Shown: in pieces, positions 8,181 through 16,507 of the stretch
How the letters are laid out: every line of letters starts with the position of its first letter
Numbering within the stretch: the first letter of the stretch is position 1
Source: Akkermansiaceae bacterium
GTDB taxonomy: Bacteria; Verrucomicrobiota; Verrucomicrobiia; Verrucomicrobiales; Akkermansiaceae
Assembly: GCA_025363295.1 (NCBI GenBank)
Contig: JANYEC010000036.1
Coordinates: 1-33,532, forward strand
Direction: 5' to 3'
DNA length: 33,532 bases
The notes under the pieces: model-generated
What the model saw: the letters and a program-made list of their open reading frames with translations, nothing else
The model's database searches: none
What the model was told of the DNA's origin: nothing
Made by a program: the position numbers and the translations under genes

Positions 8181-9034
8181 TTCACGATTTGGAGAAGTTC
8201 CACGTCAAAAACCAAGGTGCCAGCGGGAGCGCCGGGAGGGGGGCTTTCACCATAAGCCAGTTTCCCGGGAATCCAGAGGCGGCGTTTTTCGCCCTCGACC
8301 ATGAGTTGCACGCCCTCGGTCCAGCCGGGGATCACGCCGTTCAATGGGAAGACAATCGGCTCATCGCGCATCACTGAGCTGTCGAAGAGTTTTCCATCTG
8401 TGGTCCAGCCGGAGTAGTGGACTTTCACTTGATCCGTAGCCTTCGGGTGAACGGTGCCGCTGCCTTGGGTGAGCACGCGGGAGGCGATGCCTGATGCGGT
8501 TTTTTCGGCGCTTTCAGGCGGGGCAGCCACATCCGTAGGAACGGCGGGTGGTTTTGGCGCAGCTTTAATTTTCAGCAGTTCGACATCAAAAACCAGTAAT
8601 CCACCGGGGCGGCCACCGCCGGGATTTTCGCCGTAGGCAAGGTTCGCTGGAATCCAGAAGCGGCGTTTTTCGCCCTCGACCATGAGTTGCAGGCCTTCAG
8701 TCCAGCCCTTGATGACGCCATTTAAGGGGAAACTGGTAGGTTGGCCACGTTTCACCGAGCTATCGAAAAGTTTTCCATCCGTGGTCCAGCCAGAATAATG
8801 CACAGTGACCGTGTCTGCGGCTGCGGGCTTGTGGTCGCCTTTGCCTGTTTGGAGGACTTTGGAGGCGAGGCCGGAGGGAGTTTTTTCCGCATCAGCGGGT
8901 GCGGCTTGGACGTCGGATGGTGTTTCGGGCATGTTAGATGTTGCTGTTTCGGCGTGGGCGGTGGCGGTGATTGCAAGAGCCAGCCCGGCGGCTGACGGAA
9001 TGATGGCTCGTAAGGATTTCGATATGAAATTCAT
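8177..9034 (-). CDS. Exported tandem FKBP-type peptidyl-prolyl isomerase
   Basis: The 285-residue product has a signal peptide (residues 1-28, ending TATAHA) and two FKBP domains, at about 60-160 and 180-285. Both repeat VHYSGWTTDGKLFDSSV, FPLNGVI, GWTEG, QLMVEGEKRR and LAYGE, with the usual LVFDVELL at each end, so this is an internal duplication. FKBPs catalyse cis-trans isomerisation at prolines; the signal peptide places it outside the cytoplasm as a folding factor. I prefer the ATG at 9034 over an in-frame TTG at 9070 because it starts exactly at the basic N-region of the signal peptide. It overlaps the rhodanese gene by 4 nt. Confidence 0.92.
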   Translation of the reverse strand: MNFISKSLRAIIPSAAGLALAITATAHAETATSNMPETPSDVQAAPADAEKTPSGLASKVLQTGKGDHKPAAADTVTVHYSGWTTDGKLFDSSVKRGQPTSFPLNGVIKGWTEGLQLMVEGEKRRFWIPANLAYGENPGGGRPGGLLVFDVELLKIKAAPKPPAVPTDVAAPPESAEKTASGIASRVLTQGSGTVHPKATDQVKVHYSGWTTDGKLFDSSVMRDEPIVFPLNGVIPGWTEGVQLMVEGEKRRLWIPGKLAYGESPPPGAPAGTLVFDVELLQIVK

Positions 9035-9066
9035 TGGGCTGAGGCTCGACGTATTGGACAGATCTG

Positions 9067-9474
9067 TCAATGCCGCGAATGCTGAGGGCGTTTCGGCCGG
9101 GCCTCGACAGAGGTGGGTTCATGGCAATACGGGCATAAGAACGAGCCCTTGAAAAGCACCCCAATTGCAACACGGAGGCGGTAGCTGCCGAGGAATTTCC
9201 GGGCGTTTCGATGCTTCGAACAATACTTGTTTGCCAGGACGGGGGTGAGACAGAGCGGACACCGGGCGCGGGCGGAAATCAACCATTGAAGCATGACGAT
9301 CAAAAAAGTTAGAACCCCCAATCCAACTCCGATCAGTGCCAGTTTTGGATCGCCGATATACATTGAGTAAATCAGTAGGCAAACACAGGCAGGCGCGAGA
9401 ATACAGCGTGAACACAGCAACAAAGCGGCAAGCCTAAAGCGGTGAACGGTGGATTGGGAGCCTAGCCTGTGCAT
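9067..9474 (-). CDS. Cys-rich membrane protein of unknown function
   Basis: A 135-residue protein I do not recognise. It has two hydrophobic stretches (about residues 20-38 and 45-65), then a soluble part with CPLC (about residue 73), YCSKH and a final CPYC about 40 residues later. The paired cysteines suggest a zinc-ribbon-like domain beside a short membrane hairpin. Its stop codon lies 33 bp before the preferred FKBP start on the same strand, so it is probably the first gene of the 9474-7671 run. The start is at the end of the frame and could be shorter. Basic residues are dense between the Cys pairs. Confidence 0.6.
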   Translation of the reverse strand: MHRLGSQSTVHRFRLAALLLCSRCILAPACVCLLIYSMYIGDPKLALIGVGLGVLTFLIVMLQWLISARARCPLCLTPVLANKYCSKHRNARKFLGSYRLRVAIGVLFKGSFLCPYCHEPTSVEARPKRPQHSRH

Positions 9475-9868
9475 TAAAAGTTGAGCGGGATTCGCGAAAA
9501 TGGATGAACTAAAAAATGAGCAGAACCGCGATTCCGCATGGAGGGTAACTTCGAGTGTTAACGACGAATTGGAATCAAGGGAGAGTCATTAGCATTATCT
9601 ATCGGAACTGAGCACATCAATCGCAGATGGCCAGTTAGTATGCTGGCGCTAGGCCGAATTTCCAATCTTATTTCTCGCAGAAGTGTAACGGGTTAGTTCC
9701 CACGACCTTATCGAATCGGAAATCCAATCATTCCAGCGGTGGACAAAAGAGCGTTTTTGAATCGAGCGGAAGCAGGCCGGGTTCCTGACCTTTGGCTTGC
9801 CCCGGAGGCAAATTTATTCCACTCCTTTGGAACGGTTCACCCAAAACCGTCTCCGATGGATTCATCGT
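9475..9868. other. Intergenic region, 394 bp
   Basis: This lies between divergent genes and must hold promoters for both. I see no convincing ORF, tRNA or strong hairpin. The plus-strand frame of the next gene stays open back to a TTG at 9797, but nothing upstream of 9869 looks like protein of that family. Confidence 0.5.
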
Positions 9869-10753
9869 ATGTTTCGATTTTCCCTTAATTCTTCCATTTT
9901 AGGTTTTGTCATTCCGGCTTTGATCGCGGGAATGGTCGATGCTTCCGGGCAGGGGACCTCAACGAATGTTAAGGTGCCGCAGGTGGTTATTCCGACGGGA
10001 AGCCGACCTGTCGCGCCAGTGCCGCCTCCCACCCAAACGGCGAGGATTCTGTATCCGTGGAAAACGCGCGTGACCTGCACGATTTTCTGGATCGGTGAGC
10101 TGCCAACGGATCGCAACCCGACGCCGAATTGCAAGTCTTCATGGGATCAGCAGTGGTCTTCCAATTTCGGAGGTTATGACGATCCTGAGCCATCGAATCG
10201 TATCGCGAATCATACGACAGGAGAGTTTCGCCCCAAAGCATTTGTGCCCAAGCTCAATCCATTTTACATCGCCCTTCCATATAACGATGTGATCGGGTCA
10301 AGCGCGCACAAACCCGAGGCAGCGCGAGTCATTCCGTGGTTCGCCAGGATGCGGCCAGAGCCCGGAAAAACCGTCTGCAAAGGTCGATGGCTGCAAATTT
10401 ATTACGGCAATCGAAGTTGTTATGGCCAATGGGAAGACTGTGGACCCTGGGAGACGGATGATTGGGAGTTTGTCTTTGGCACCAAGCCGCCGAAAACCAC
10501 TCAAAACGGCGCTGCGGGGATTGATCTCTCGCCCTCCATCCGGGATTATTTGGGCCTTAAGTCCGGCGAAAAAGTTCACTGGCGTTTCGTTGAGGCAGGT
10601 CAAGTTCCGTATGGTCCATGGAAAAAATATGGTCAGGAATTGCCCGCTGCAAATGACCCGGATCTGATCGCTCAGCAGCGCTATCTCGAGTATCTGCGAA
10701 AGCTGCGGGACGAGCAGTTTCAGAAAAAGACGATCAGCCAGTTGCAAAACTAG
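9869..10753 (+). CDS. Exported protein with RlpA/DPBB-like C-terminal domain
   Basis: The ATG at 9869 gives a 294-residue protein starting with a signal peptide (about residues 1-27). A proline-rich linker (38-58) precedes a domain with NPFYIALPYND (130-140), VIPWFARM, GRWLQIYYG, QWEDCGPWETDDWEFVFG (188-204) and GIDLSPSIRDYLGL (217-230). The EDCGPW...IDLSP pattern parallels the NDRGPF...IDLS pattern of RlpA-like double-psi beta-barrels, keeping the aspartate (D190) but with Cys where RlpA has Arg. If that holds, it acts on or binds peptidoglycan; this is inference. Five cysteines (70, 88, 170, 184, 191) in an exported protein suggest disulfides. Its TAG and the stop of the converging hydrolase share the palindrome CTAG at 10750-10753. 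Confidence 0.7.
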   Translation: MFRFSLNSSILGFVIPALIAGMVDASGQGTSTNVKVPQVVIPTGSRPVAPVPPPTQTARILYPWKTRVTCTIFWIGELPTDRNPTPNCKSSWDQQWSSNFGGYDDPEPSNRIANHTTGEFRPKAFVPKLNPFYIALPYNDVIGSSAHKPEAARVIPWFARMRPEPGKTVCKGRWLQIYYGNRSCYGQWEDCGPWETDDWEFVFGTKPPKTTQNGAAGIDLSPSIRDYLGLKSGEKVHWRFVEAGQVPYGPWKKYGQELPAANDPDLIAQQRYLEYLRKLRDEQFQKKTISQLQN

Positions 10754-11433
10754 CTCTGCCACTCGCCTGTCTTCAGGAAGTGCAAACTCAGCCGAATCGT
10801 TTCCGGGTGCATCTGAATAAACGTATGATCGGCCTCGATGATGCTGCAACCGCGCAATCCCTCGATCCGGCCTTTTTCCGCAGAGACAATTCCATCGTTT
10901 TCTTGGCTGAGTAGCTTTCTGAAAATTGGCAAGGAAGAGCGGTTGCCCATAATCACCGCTGCTTCCACGTCGCTCGGTAATGAGGACAATTGGCAGGGAA
11001 GTCCGCCGCTGCCTAAGGCGGCACCCGCAGGACCGATGACTCGTCTGAGCAAGTCGTGCTGCGCTGCCCAATCAATGATCTCGCTGCCCGCATTGGGTGG
11101 TGCGAGCATCACAATTCTTCCCGTCTGCCACGGCACCTCGTCTGCTAACATTACCCTGAGCAAAATCCCGCCTAACGAATGAGTGATAAAATGCACCGGT
11201 GCCTCCCCCGAAATTTTCTCCACCTCCTGCCGGATGCGCTTCACCAGAATTGTCACCGGCAATCTAGCAGACGGATAGGGAATGCTCATGGTGGAAAATC
11301 CGGCTTGTCTCAAGGCGCGGGCCAGCGGCTCCATCGCCCGCCAGCCTCGCCACAGTCCGTGCAACAGCACTACGGGTGGTCCTCCAGCATCCCGCCAGCG
11401 CGGTCGATCCCATGGAAACGGTGGGATCAACAT
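10750..11433 (-). CDS. Alpha/beta hydrolase (lipase/esterase-like)
   Basis: A 227-residue alpha/beta hydrolase. The oxyanion-hole region is VVLLHGLWRG, the nucleophile elbow is THSLGG (serine at about residue 86), an Asp in SQENDGIVS and a His in EADHTFIQMHPE complete a plausible catalytic triad. The style matches cytosolic triacylglycerol-lipase-like or PGAP1-like hydrolases; the substrate is unknown. The ATG at 11433 is preferred; the frame opens further to a TTG at 11475 but those residues add nothing family-like. No signal peptide is seen. It converges on the RlpA-like gene with interlocked stop codons, and is divergent from rplI. Confidence 0.85.
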   Translation of the reverse strand: MLIPPFPWDRPRWRDAGGPPVVLLHGLWRGWRAMEPLARALRQAGFSTMSIPYPSARLPVTILVKRIRQEVEKISGEAPVHFITHSLGGILLRVMLADEVPWQTGRIVMLAPPNAGSEIIDWAAQHDLLRRVIGPAGAALGSGGLPCQLSSLPSDVEAAVIMGNRSSLPIFRKLLSQENDGIVSAEKGRIEGLRGCSIIEADHTFIQMHPETIRLSLHFLKTGEWQS

Positions 11434-11582
11434 CTCCGCCCGGTCCCTCCACTGTGAAAATTTCCGCACGGCCAAAAGATGCTACATCGGAGGCTGGTGG
11501 CAATCCCCAGTTGGTTTCGAGAGGGAATTCCTTCACCCATGATGATTTTTTACCCTATCTGCGGAATAAGCCTGCATTCTTC

Positions 11583-11611
11583 TTGACTCGTTTTTGATCG
11601 AAGCCTAAATC
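11583..11611 (+). promoter_or_regulatory. Possible sigma70-type promoter of rplI
   Basis: TTGACT (11583-11588) is followed after 17 bp by TAAATC (11606-11611), 34 bp before the rplI ATG. The -35 is good; the -10 is weak. Position in an otherwise gene-free stretch supports it. Confidence 0.35.
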
Positions 11612-11645
11612 GCCGCCCCCAAACGAACTTTTACCTCTGATTCCC

Positions 11646-12116
11646 ATGGCCAACGCACAAGTTATTCTCAAAGAAAAAATCGAAGGCCTCGGAGCCGAAG
11701 CTGATGTCGTCAAAGTCCGCGCCGGCTATGCCCGCAACTTTCTGATTCCTCAAGGCAAGGCGTTTGAAGCCAGCAAATCGAATCTTCGCCACGTGGCCGC
11801 TCTCAAGACGAGCCGCGCCGCTCGCGAAGCTGAAGAGCTCGTCAGCTTCCAAGAACTCGCCGTCAAGATTTCCAAAATCAAACCGAAATTCACCCTCTCC
11901 ACCGGCCAAGGCGGCAAGGCTTTCGGTTCCGTGACAAATATGGACATTCATAAAGAACTCGAAGCAGCAGGGATCGTCATTGATCGCCACGCCATCGAGC
12001 TTGAAAAACCGATCAAGAAGTCCGGCAAGTCCGAGATTTCCGTCCGCCTTCATCCTGATGTGATCGCTACTCTCGTGATCTCGGTGGATGCGGGTGACAC
12101 GAAAGAAGAAGCCTGA
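11646..12116 (+). CDS. rplI: 50S ribosomal protein L9
   Basis: The 156-residue product is a standard bacterial L9, which binds 23S rRNA at the base of the L1 stalk. The N-terminal RNA-binding domain shows VILKEKIEGLG, VKVRAGYARNFLIPQGKA; a long charged helix follows (about 50-78), then the C-terminal domain with GKAFGSVTNMDI and IELEKPIKKSG. The family usually has about 150 residues. L9 is often in an operon with rpsF and rpsR, but here it stands alone, with a candidate promoter upstream and a strong terminator directly behind it. The start ATG at 11646 gives the canonical N-terminus. Confidence 0.97.
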   Translation: MANAQVILKEKIEGLGAEADVVKVRAGYARNFLIPQGKAFEASKSNLRHVAALKTSRAAREAEELVSFQELAVKISKIKPKFTLSTGQGGKAFGSVTNMDIHKELEAAGIVIDRHAIELEKPIKKSGKSEISVRLHPDVIATLVISVDAGDTKEEA

Positions 12117-12142
12117 TTCTTCCGCGAAAGACCCCTTTGTTA

Positions 12143-12177
12143 AAAACCCCCGTCTCGTTAACTGAGACGGGGGTTTT
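12143..12177. terminator. Strong intrinsic terminator after rplI
   Basis: A 14-bp perfect stem (AAAACCCCCGTCTC / GAGACGGGGGTTTT) with a 7-nt loop GTTAACT, ending in a T-run. The flanking A and T runs make it work in both directions, so it can also serve the response regulator gene ending at 12230. Confidence 0.93.
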
Positions 12178-12229
12178 CGTTTTCAAACATCGATCAAATG
12201 AGACAACATTCAATGATCCACGGGAATTG

Positions 12230-12886
12230 TTATACGAGCCCTTGGCGCAGCGCTTTGGAAACCGCTTCCGTTTGCGAGCGCACTTCGAGCTTCCGATAGA
12301 CCGCACGGAGGTGCATGTCCACGGTGTGTTGAGAAATTGAGAGCTTATCGGCAATTTCCTTTTTGATCAGGCCCTTCACCAGAAAACCTAAAACTTCTTC
12401 CTCGCGGTGAGTCAGTGGCTCAATCTGGCAGACCGGGCCGTGGCGCGAGAAACCCTGTAAAATCATATTTGCAATCGGCGCGCTCAGCGCGGACGCACCC
12501 TGGATCACATCACGAATTCCTGATAGGATTTCATCTGGATCCGCAGTTTTTAAAAGATAACCGCAAGCACCATTGCAGATGGCCCGATAGACTTTCTCAC
12601 GGTCGTCAGATGCAGTTAGAATAAGGACTTTCACATCAGGAAGGACCGCTCGGAGGTCAGCGAGAACCTCTAAGCCATCACGGCGAGGTAAGCCGAGATC
12701 GAGCAACAACAGCTCAGGGCGCTCGTTGGTGAATTTGAGTTTATCAAACAGCTCCGCAGCACTGGAAAAATGATAGGGGCAGCTCATATCATCCTCACCG
12801 CTGATGAGGCGGCGGATTTGTTTGGCGAAGACTTCGTGATCTTCGAGAATCCAAATGCAGGTAGTCGAGTTTGCTACGGCGGTCAT
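12230..12886 (-). CDS. NarL/FixJ-type response regulator
   Basis: A 218-residue regulator with a receiver domain (about 8-125) and a LuxR-type helix-turn-helix (about 155-215). In the receiver, acidic ED near residue 15, the phospho-acceptor D63 in LLLLDLGLP, the Thr in LILTAS and the Lys in GYLLKTADPDE are all present. The output domain has LTHREEEVLGFLVKGLIKKEIADKL and SISQHTVDMHLRAVYRKLEV. It is almost certainly phosphorylated by the sensor kinase encoded directly upstream, whose stop overlaps this start by 4 nt (ATGA). The target genes are not visible here; no obvious operator was found in the short flanks. Confidence 0.95.
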   Translation of the reverse strand: MTAVANSTTCIWILEDHEVFAKQIRRLISGEDDMSCPYHFSSAAELFDKLKFTNERPELLLLDLGLPRRDGLEVLADLRAVLPDVKVLILTASDDREKVYRAICNGACGYLLKTADPDEILSGIRDVIQGASALSAPIANMILQGFSRHGPVCQIEPLTHREEEVLGFLVKGLIKKEIADKLSISQHTVDMHLRAVYRKLEVRSQTEAVSKALRQGLV

Positions 12887-14937
12887 GATAGGGTGGGGTG
12901 AGCGTTGAGAAGTGAGCGTTTCACGAGCAGGCGGATATGGGTGCCGGTCTCTTTGGATGATGCAATTTGCAACAGCCCTTCCAGCACGCGGGCACGATCT
13001 TCAAGCTTGCGTACCGTTGCCTTGTTTTGTTTCTCGTCGAGAGGGAGTCCGACCCCATTATCGAGAATTTCGAGGGCCAGCTTGTCATCCTCATCCCACA
13101 GCCGGATAGAAACCCGATCTGCGTGGGAATGTTTCAGCACGTTGTGAATGGCTTCTTTATAAAATAGGAACAAATGTCGTTTCGCATCGAGTGATAGCTT
13201 GGCGGCTGTTTTGTTAGATTCGCAATCAAGCGTGAAATTGATTTCGCGCAGCAGGCGTCCCGCAGTTTCGCGCATGCGCTCGACGAGGTCGCCAATCGAG
13301 TCCTGACGCCGCTCTAGCAGCCATACAATATCCCGCATCGCGAGCGAACTTTCACGGGCGATGGACTCCACTTCGCCAAGGTCTTCCGCGACTTCTTCAG
13401 GGCCGTGAAGTCGGACGAGGTCTTTGCGGGCGGTCCGGGCGATGAGAGATATACTTCCCAAATTGCTGCCGATGTCATCGTGTAGGTCTGATGCGATCCG
13501 CTTCCGCAGTTGATCGATTTGATCCCTCGACATCAGCCTTCGACGCTCGACAATAAAAACAGGAATCAAGAAGGTAAGACCCAGAATCACAGCAGATCCC
13601 CAAGCCGCGTTGAGCTCGCTTTCCGAAGCCAAGCGACTGTGCAAAGGTTTAAGCTCGGATAACTCCCGCTCGGTCCGGCCCCGCTCGGCGAGTTGGTCTA
13701 ACCAAGCGGATACCTTGATGATTTGCATGTTGGAGGCGAAGCCATCGGTGAGAGAAGTGACCGCTGTAGTGTTGACACCTTGGTTACGGGTCACCCGGAG
13801 TCCCTCCGCGAGGTTTACACCCTTGGACCAGACCTCGATTTCTGAGAGCGCTTGCACTTTCCGATCACCTAGCAGATAGGGATGAGTCCCGGTGAGGCGA
13901 ATGCTTCTAGCAGATTTTCCATGCAGAGGAATGACCAATGGTGTCATGCTGCTCGCGCCGGGAAGGGGGTTGCTCCATTCGTAAACAAGTTCTTCCTCAT
14001 GATCGTTAGAGCCTTGGATATGAACAGTGATTGATTCGGGAAAAACGGACGACTCGAAAGACTGGCTGAGCTGATAGGGAAACAAGACAACTCGATCCAG
14101 GGCGGCGTTTTGCTTTAAGTTAATCGACCATGAAACAGAATCGTCATTGCCAGCGACGTCCACCGAATCCCCGAGATGCTCATCTGGAGTGACCATGTTT
14201 TGCCAAATCCCGAGCGGAGTGCGACCATCCGTGAGTGCGGTTGGATACCAGATTCCCGTAGCATTTAAGTCGCCGACGCTTGAAACCGCGGCACCAAACG
14301 AGACGGCCTGGTCATTTGAAATGACTACGATCTCAGAAAGCCCAAAAAGATCGTTCATTCCCTTGTTGTGGCCTTCTTGAACGGTCAACCTCACGTAGCG
14401 AGCGGAATCACGAGCCTTGAATGGGACAGGGTTGCCGTCAGCGGAGGAGAATGGGGTCAGTCCCGATGTGAAAAGTATGGTTCTTTGCGCAAAATCCTCC
14501 CGATTGGACAGTTCAATTGTGAAACGTTTTGGAAAAATGCCGGGGTCTTCTAAAAACTCCCGCTGAGCAGGAACGAGGAAAATAGTGCTGATCGGAAAAG
14601 AATCGCCCAAATCTAGGGTGACAGATGGATCCGGTCCGTCTGGTTTACTGCGGCATCCTCGATAACCCAAGCCCACTTTCATGGCGTGTTCGCGATGCTG
14701 GCTGAGCGTTTGGAGGCGAGTATTAAGCCAAGATACTTGATCCTCAGCCTTAACGAGTTGTGAGTCAAAAATGCGGGCGATTCGACCGATTGGGTCGCCG
14801 GTCTGAGCAGGTGCTGCGGCCTCGACGCAGTTGGCAGAAAGACACGCTACAAGCGACAGTGAGGCGCTGGAAAGACGGCGGGCGTGACAACTTGCAATCA
14901 TGTTCAGGTGAGGCGATACGCTTCGCACACTGATCAT
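12883..14937 (-). CDS. Sensor histidine kinase with discoidin-like ectodomains
   Basis: A 684-residue kinase. An N-terminal signal-like segment (about residues 20-42) is followed by two beta-rich regions that resemble F5/8-type (discoidin) carbohydrate-binding domains, at about 60-210 and 220-370: SVTLDLGDSFPISTIFLVP, ARYVRLTVQEGHN, SWSINLKQNAALDRVVLFPY, KSARSIRLTGTHP, LSEIEVWS. A single membrane helix lies at about 446-467. The cytoplasmic part is a HisKA_3-type kinase with phospho-acceptor H486 in DLHDDIGSNLGS, and an ATPase with N599 (EAIHNVLKHSHAD) and LDNGVGL. I infer that it senses an extracellular glycan or other ligand and passes phosphate to the overlapping NarL-type regulator. A LuxR-type output with this ectodomain suggests control of polysaccharide use, which is inference. 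Confidence 0.9.
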   Translation of the reverse strand: MISVRSVSPHLNMIASCHARRLSSASLSLVACLSANCVEAAAPAQTGDPIGRIARIFDSQLVKAEDQVSWLNTRLQTLSQHREHAMKVGLGYRGCRSKPDGPDPSVTLDLGDSFPISTIFLVPAQREFLEDPGIFPKRFTIELSNREDFAQRTILFTSGLTPFSSADGNPVPFKARDSARYVRLTVQEGHNKGMNDLFGLSEIVVISNDQAVSFGAAVSSVGDLNATGIWYPTALTDGRTPLGIWQNMVTPDEHLGDSVDVAGNDDSVSWSINLKQNAALDRVVLFPYQLSQSFESSVFPESITVHIQGSNDHEEELVYEWSNPLPGASSMTPLVIPLHGKSARSIRLTGTHPYLLGDRKVQALSEIEVWSKGVNLAEGLRVTRNQGVNTTAVTSLTDGFASNMQIIKVSAWLDQLAERGRTERELSELKPLHSRLASESELNAAWGSAVILGLTFLIPVFIVERRRLMSRDQIDQLRKRIASDLHDDIGSNLGSISLIARTARKDLVRLHGPEEVAEDLGEVESIARESSLAMRDIVWLLERRQDSIGDLVERMRETAGRLLREINFTLDCESNKTAAKLSLDAKRHLFLFYKEAIHNVLKHSHADRVSIRLWDEDDKLALEILDNGVGLPLDEKQNKATVRKLEDRARVLEGLLQIASSKETGTHIRLLVKRSLLNAHPTLS

Positions 14938-15050
14938 TTTTTAAAAAATATCAACCTTTTTTAATTAAAAACGGATCTGAACGGGTTTGTCCACCGTATG
15001 TGCCTAATCGTTAGTGCTTTGATCGCCAGTCAATCGGCTACTTTCGGGCG

Positions 15051-16127
15051 CTAGGGTTGAATCAAGAAGCGCTTGACCGCCTCGCGTTTCAGCCGGAGTT
15101 CCCGCCATTCATTGACCAAGCGACTTGCTTCAATGATTCCACAGCCTGCGGGAAGCTTCACTTCTTCGCGATCCCACCAAATCCCGCGAATGGCGACGAT
15201 GGCGTCGAAACGACCTTCGTCCCAAAGCGCAAATGGTGCGCCAAATTGTGACGGGCAGGCGAGGCGTTGTCTCCATTCGAGTAATTTGCTCAGTGTTTCA
15301 TCCGTGCGTGGCAGTGGGCCAAGGGCCGGGGTGGGGTGGAGCTTCCGAAGCAGATCTTCTGCGGGCATAGAGGCATCTAGGTCCAGCGCGATCGTGGTTA
15401 AAAAATGCACGATCGGCCCCAGATCAAGGATTTCACGGCCGAGTCGCTCCACGTGCCCAAGCCCGAGGAGTTTCGAAACCAGCGTCTGCGCCACATATTC
15501 GTGCTCGCGAATTTCTTTTTCATCGACCGCAAAAACCTCGCGGTCTTCGGAGCGGGCGGTGCCGGCAAGCGCCATGGTTTCGAGGCGTTTGCCATCGAGA
15601 GAAAACAGCAATTCCGGGGTCGCTCCCGCAAAGCCTGAGCCATGATTGACCCACCCGTAGGAATATAGCGGCGAGCTCTGGCGGGTCATTGCCGCACAGA
15701 TTGACTTCGCGGGACTGCTGCGGGCCGTGCCATTTTCAGTCACCACAGGAACGGTTTTTTCAAAAACTCCACTGTGAATGCACGCCATCACTTCTTGGAA
15801 AATCACGGAAAATGGCGTGGCATCCAGCGGGTTCCATTCACAGTCGAGCGTGTCTGCATCGGCAAATCGCTCGGAAAGCTCGCCGGCCGTCATCCGCTCT
15901 ATACGTGCGGGAATCTTCCAAGGGGAATTCTCTTTCAGCGCAAAATCCTGCACGTAAAAGGCGACGCCACAGTTGGGTGCCTTGCGGGATTCCTGAAATG
16001 GCCCGTGCCCGATCACGGCGCTGCCGTCCCGCCTCGCTAGCCAGGCCATTGATTCTGTGAAATGCTCCATGAAACGTGGTGAGAAGATGGCTGGGCGAAC
16101 AAGAATTCGCAAGCCGGATCCTGTCAC
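15051..16127 (-). CDS. menF: Isochorismate synthase-like chorismate-binding enzyme
   Basis: The 358-residue product belongs to the chorismate-binding family (isochorismate, anthranilate and aminodeoxychorismate synthases). The family core is clear: MALAGTARSEDRE, DEKEIREHEYV, ILDLGPIVHFLT, LRKLHPTPALGPLPR, and the C-terminal LPAGCGIIEASRLVNEWREL. The LHPTPALGPLPR form and the short N-terminal part favour isochorismate synthase (menaquinone or siderophore pathway) over anthranilate synthase, but no other men genes are in the window, so the symbol is tentative. The GTG at 16127 overlaps the yraN stop (TAGTG), indicating coupling; an internal ATG about 20 residues later is an alternative start. 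Confidence 0.8.
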   Translation of the reverse strand: MTGSGLRILVRPAIFSPRFMEHFTESMAWLARRDGSAVIGHGPFQESRKAPNCGVAFYVQDFALKENSPWKIPARIERMTAGELSERFADADTLDCEWNPLDATPFSVIFQEVMACIHSGVFEKTVPVVTENGTARSSPAKSICAAMTRQSSPLYSYGWVNHGSGFAGATPELLFSLDGKRLETMALAGTARSEDREVFAVDEKEIREHEYVAQTLVSKLLGLGHVERLGREILDLGPIVHFLTTIALDLDASMPAEDLLRKLHPTPALGPLPRTDETLSKLLEWRQRLACPSQFGAPFALWDEGRFDAIVAIRGIWWDREEVKLPAGCGIIEASRLVNEWRELRLKREAVKRFLIQP

Positions 16128-16507
16128 TAAAAAGCGTCTTTGACGTGATTCACCTCAGGTTTGACGCCATCTTCTACATAAACTTCGATGACATCGAAAC
16201 GCCAGGGAAGATCACGGCTGCCCAATTGTTTGAGCCACGCGTTTGCCCCGCGCTCAATCAGGCTTTGCTTTTCCCGGTTCACCGCGTCTAACGGGCGGAT
16301 CTTGCTTTCCTTGCGACGGGTTTTTACTTCCACGAAAAGCAGCAGTTTCCCATCTCTCGCGACGATATCGACTTCGCCGCGCTTGGGACCAGCGAAGTTT
16401 TTGGCGAGAAGTTTGCAGCCTTTTGCCCGCAGCCAATCCGCTGCGACTTGTTCGCCATAATTTCCTAACCAAATACGATCGCGAATTTCTCCATCAGGTC
16501 CTATCAA
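16127..16507 (-). CDS. YraN family (UPF0102) endonuclease-like protein
   Basis: A small protein of the YraN/UPF0102 family: LGNYGEQVAADWLRAKGCKLLAKNF, the PD-(D/E)xK-like GEVDIVARDGKLLLFVEVKTRR, and DAVNREKQSLIERGA near the end. The fold is that of restriction-endonuclease-like Holliday-junction resolvases; the cellular role is not established. The frame extends upstream to ATG codons at 16603 and 16648, but that would overlap rnhB by more than 100 nt and add sequence unlike the family. A TTG at 16507 gives 126 residues, the usual size, with a 14-nt overlap; I prefer it. The pair rnhB-yraN is a common bacterial neighbourhood. Confidence 0.85.
   Translation of the reverse strand: MIGPDGEIRDRIWLGNYGEQVAADWLRAKGCKLLAKNFAGPKRGEVDIVARDGKLLLFVEVKTRRKESKIRPLDAVNREKQSLIERGANAWLKQLGSRDLPWRFDVIEVYVEDGVKPEVNHVKDAF

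Noticed and set aside
8805..9152. Plus-strand ORF of 115 codons
   Set aside because: Antisense to the FKBP gene and the Cys-rich membrane protein gene; composition is that of a shadow frame.
10298..11071. 257-codon minus-strand ORF across the RlpA-like gene and the hydrolase gene
   Set aside because: It is antisense to one well-supported gene and in another frame of the other, with no family resemblance.
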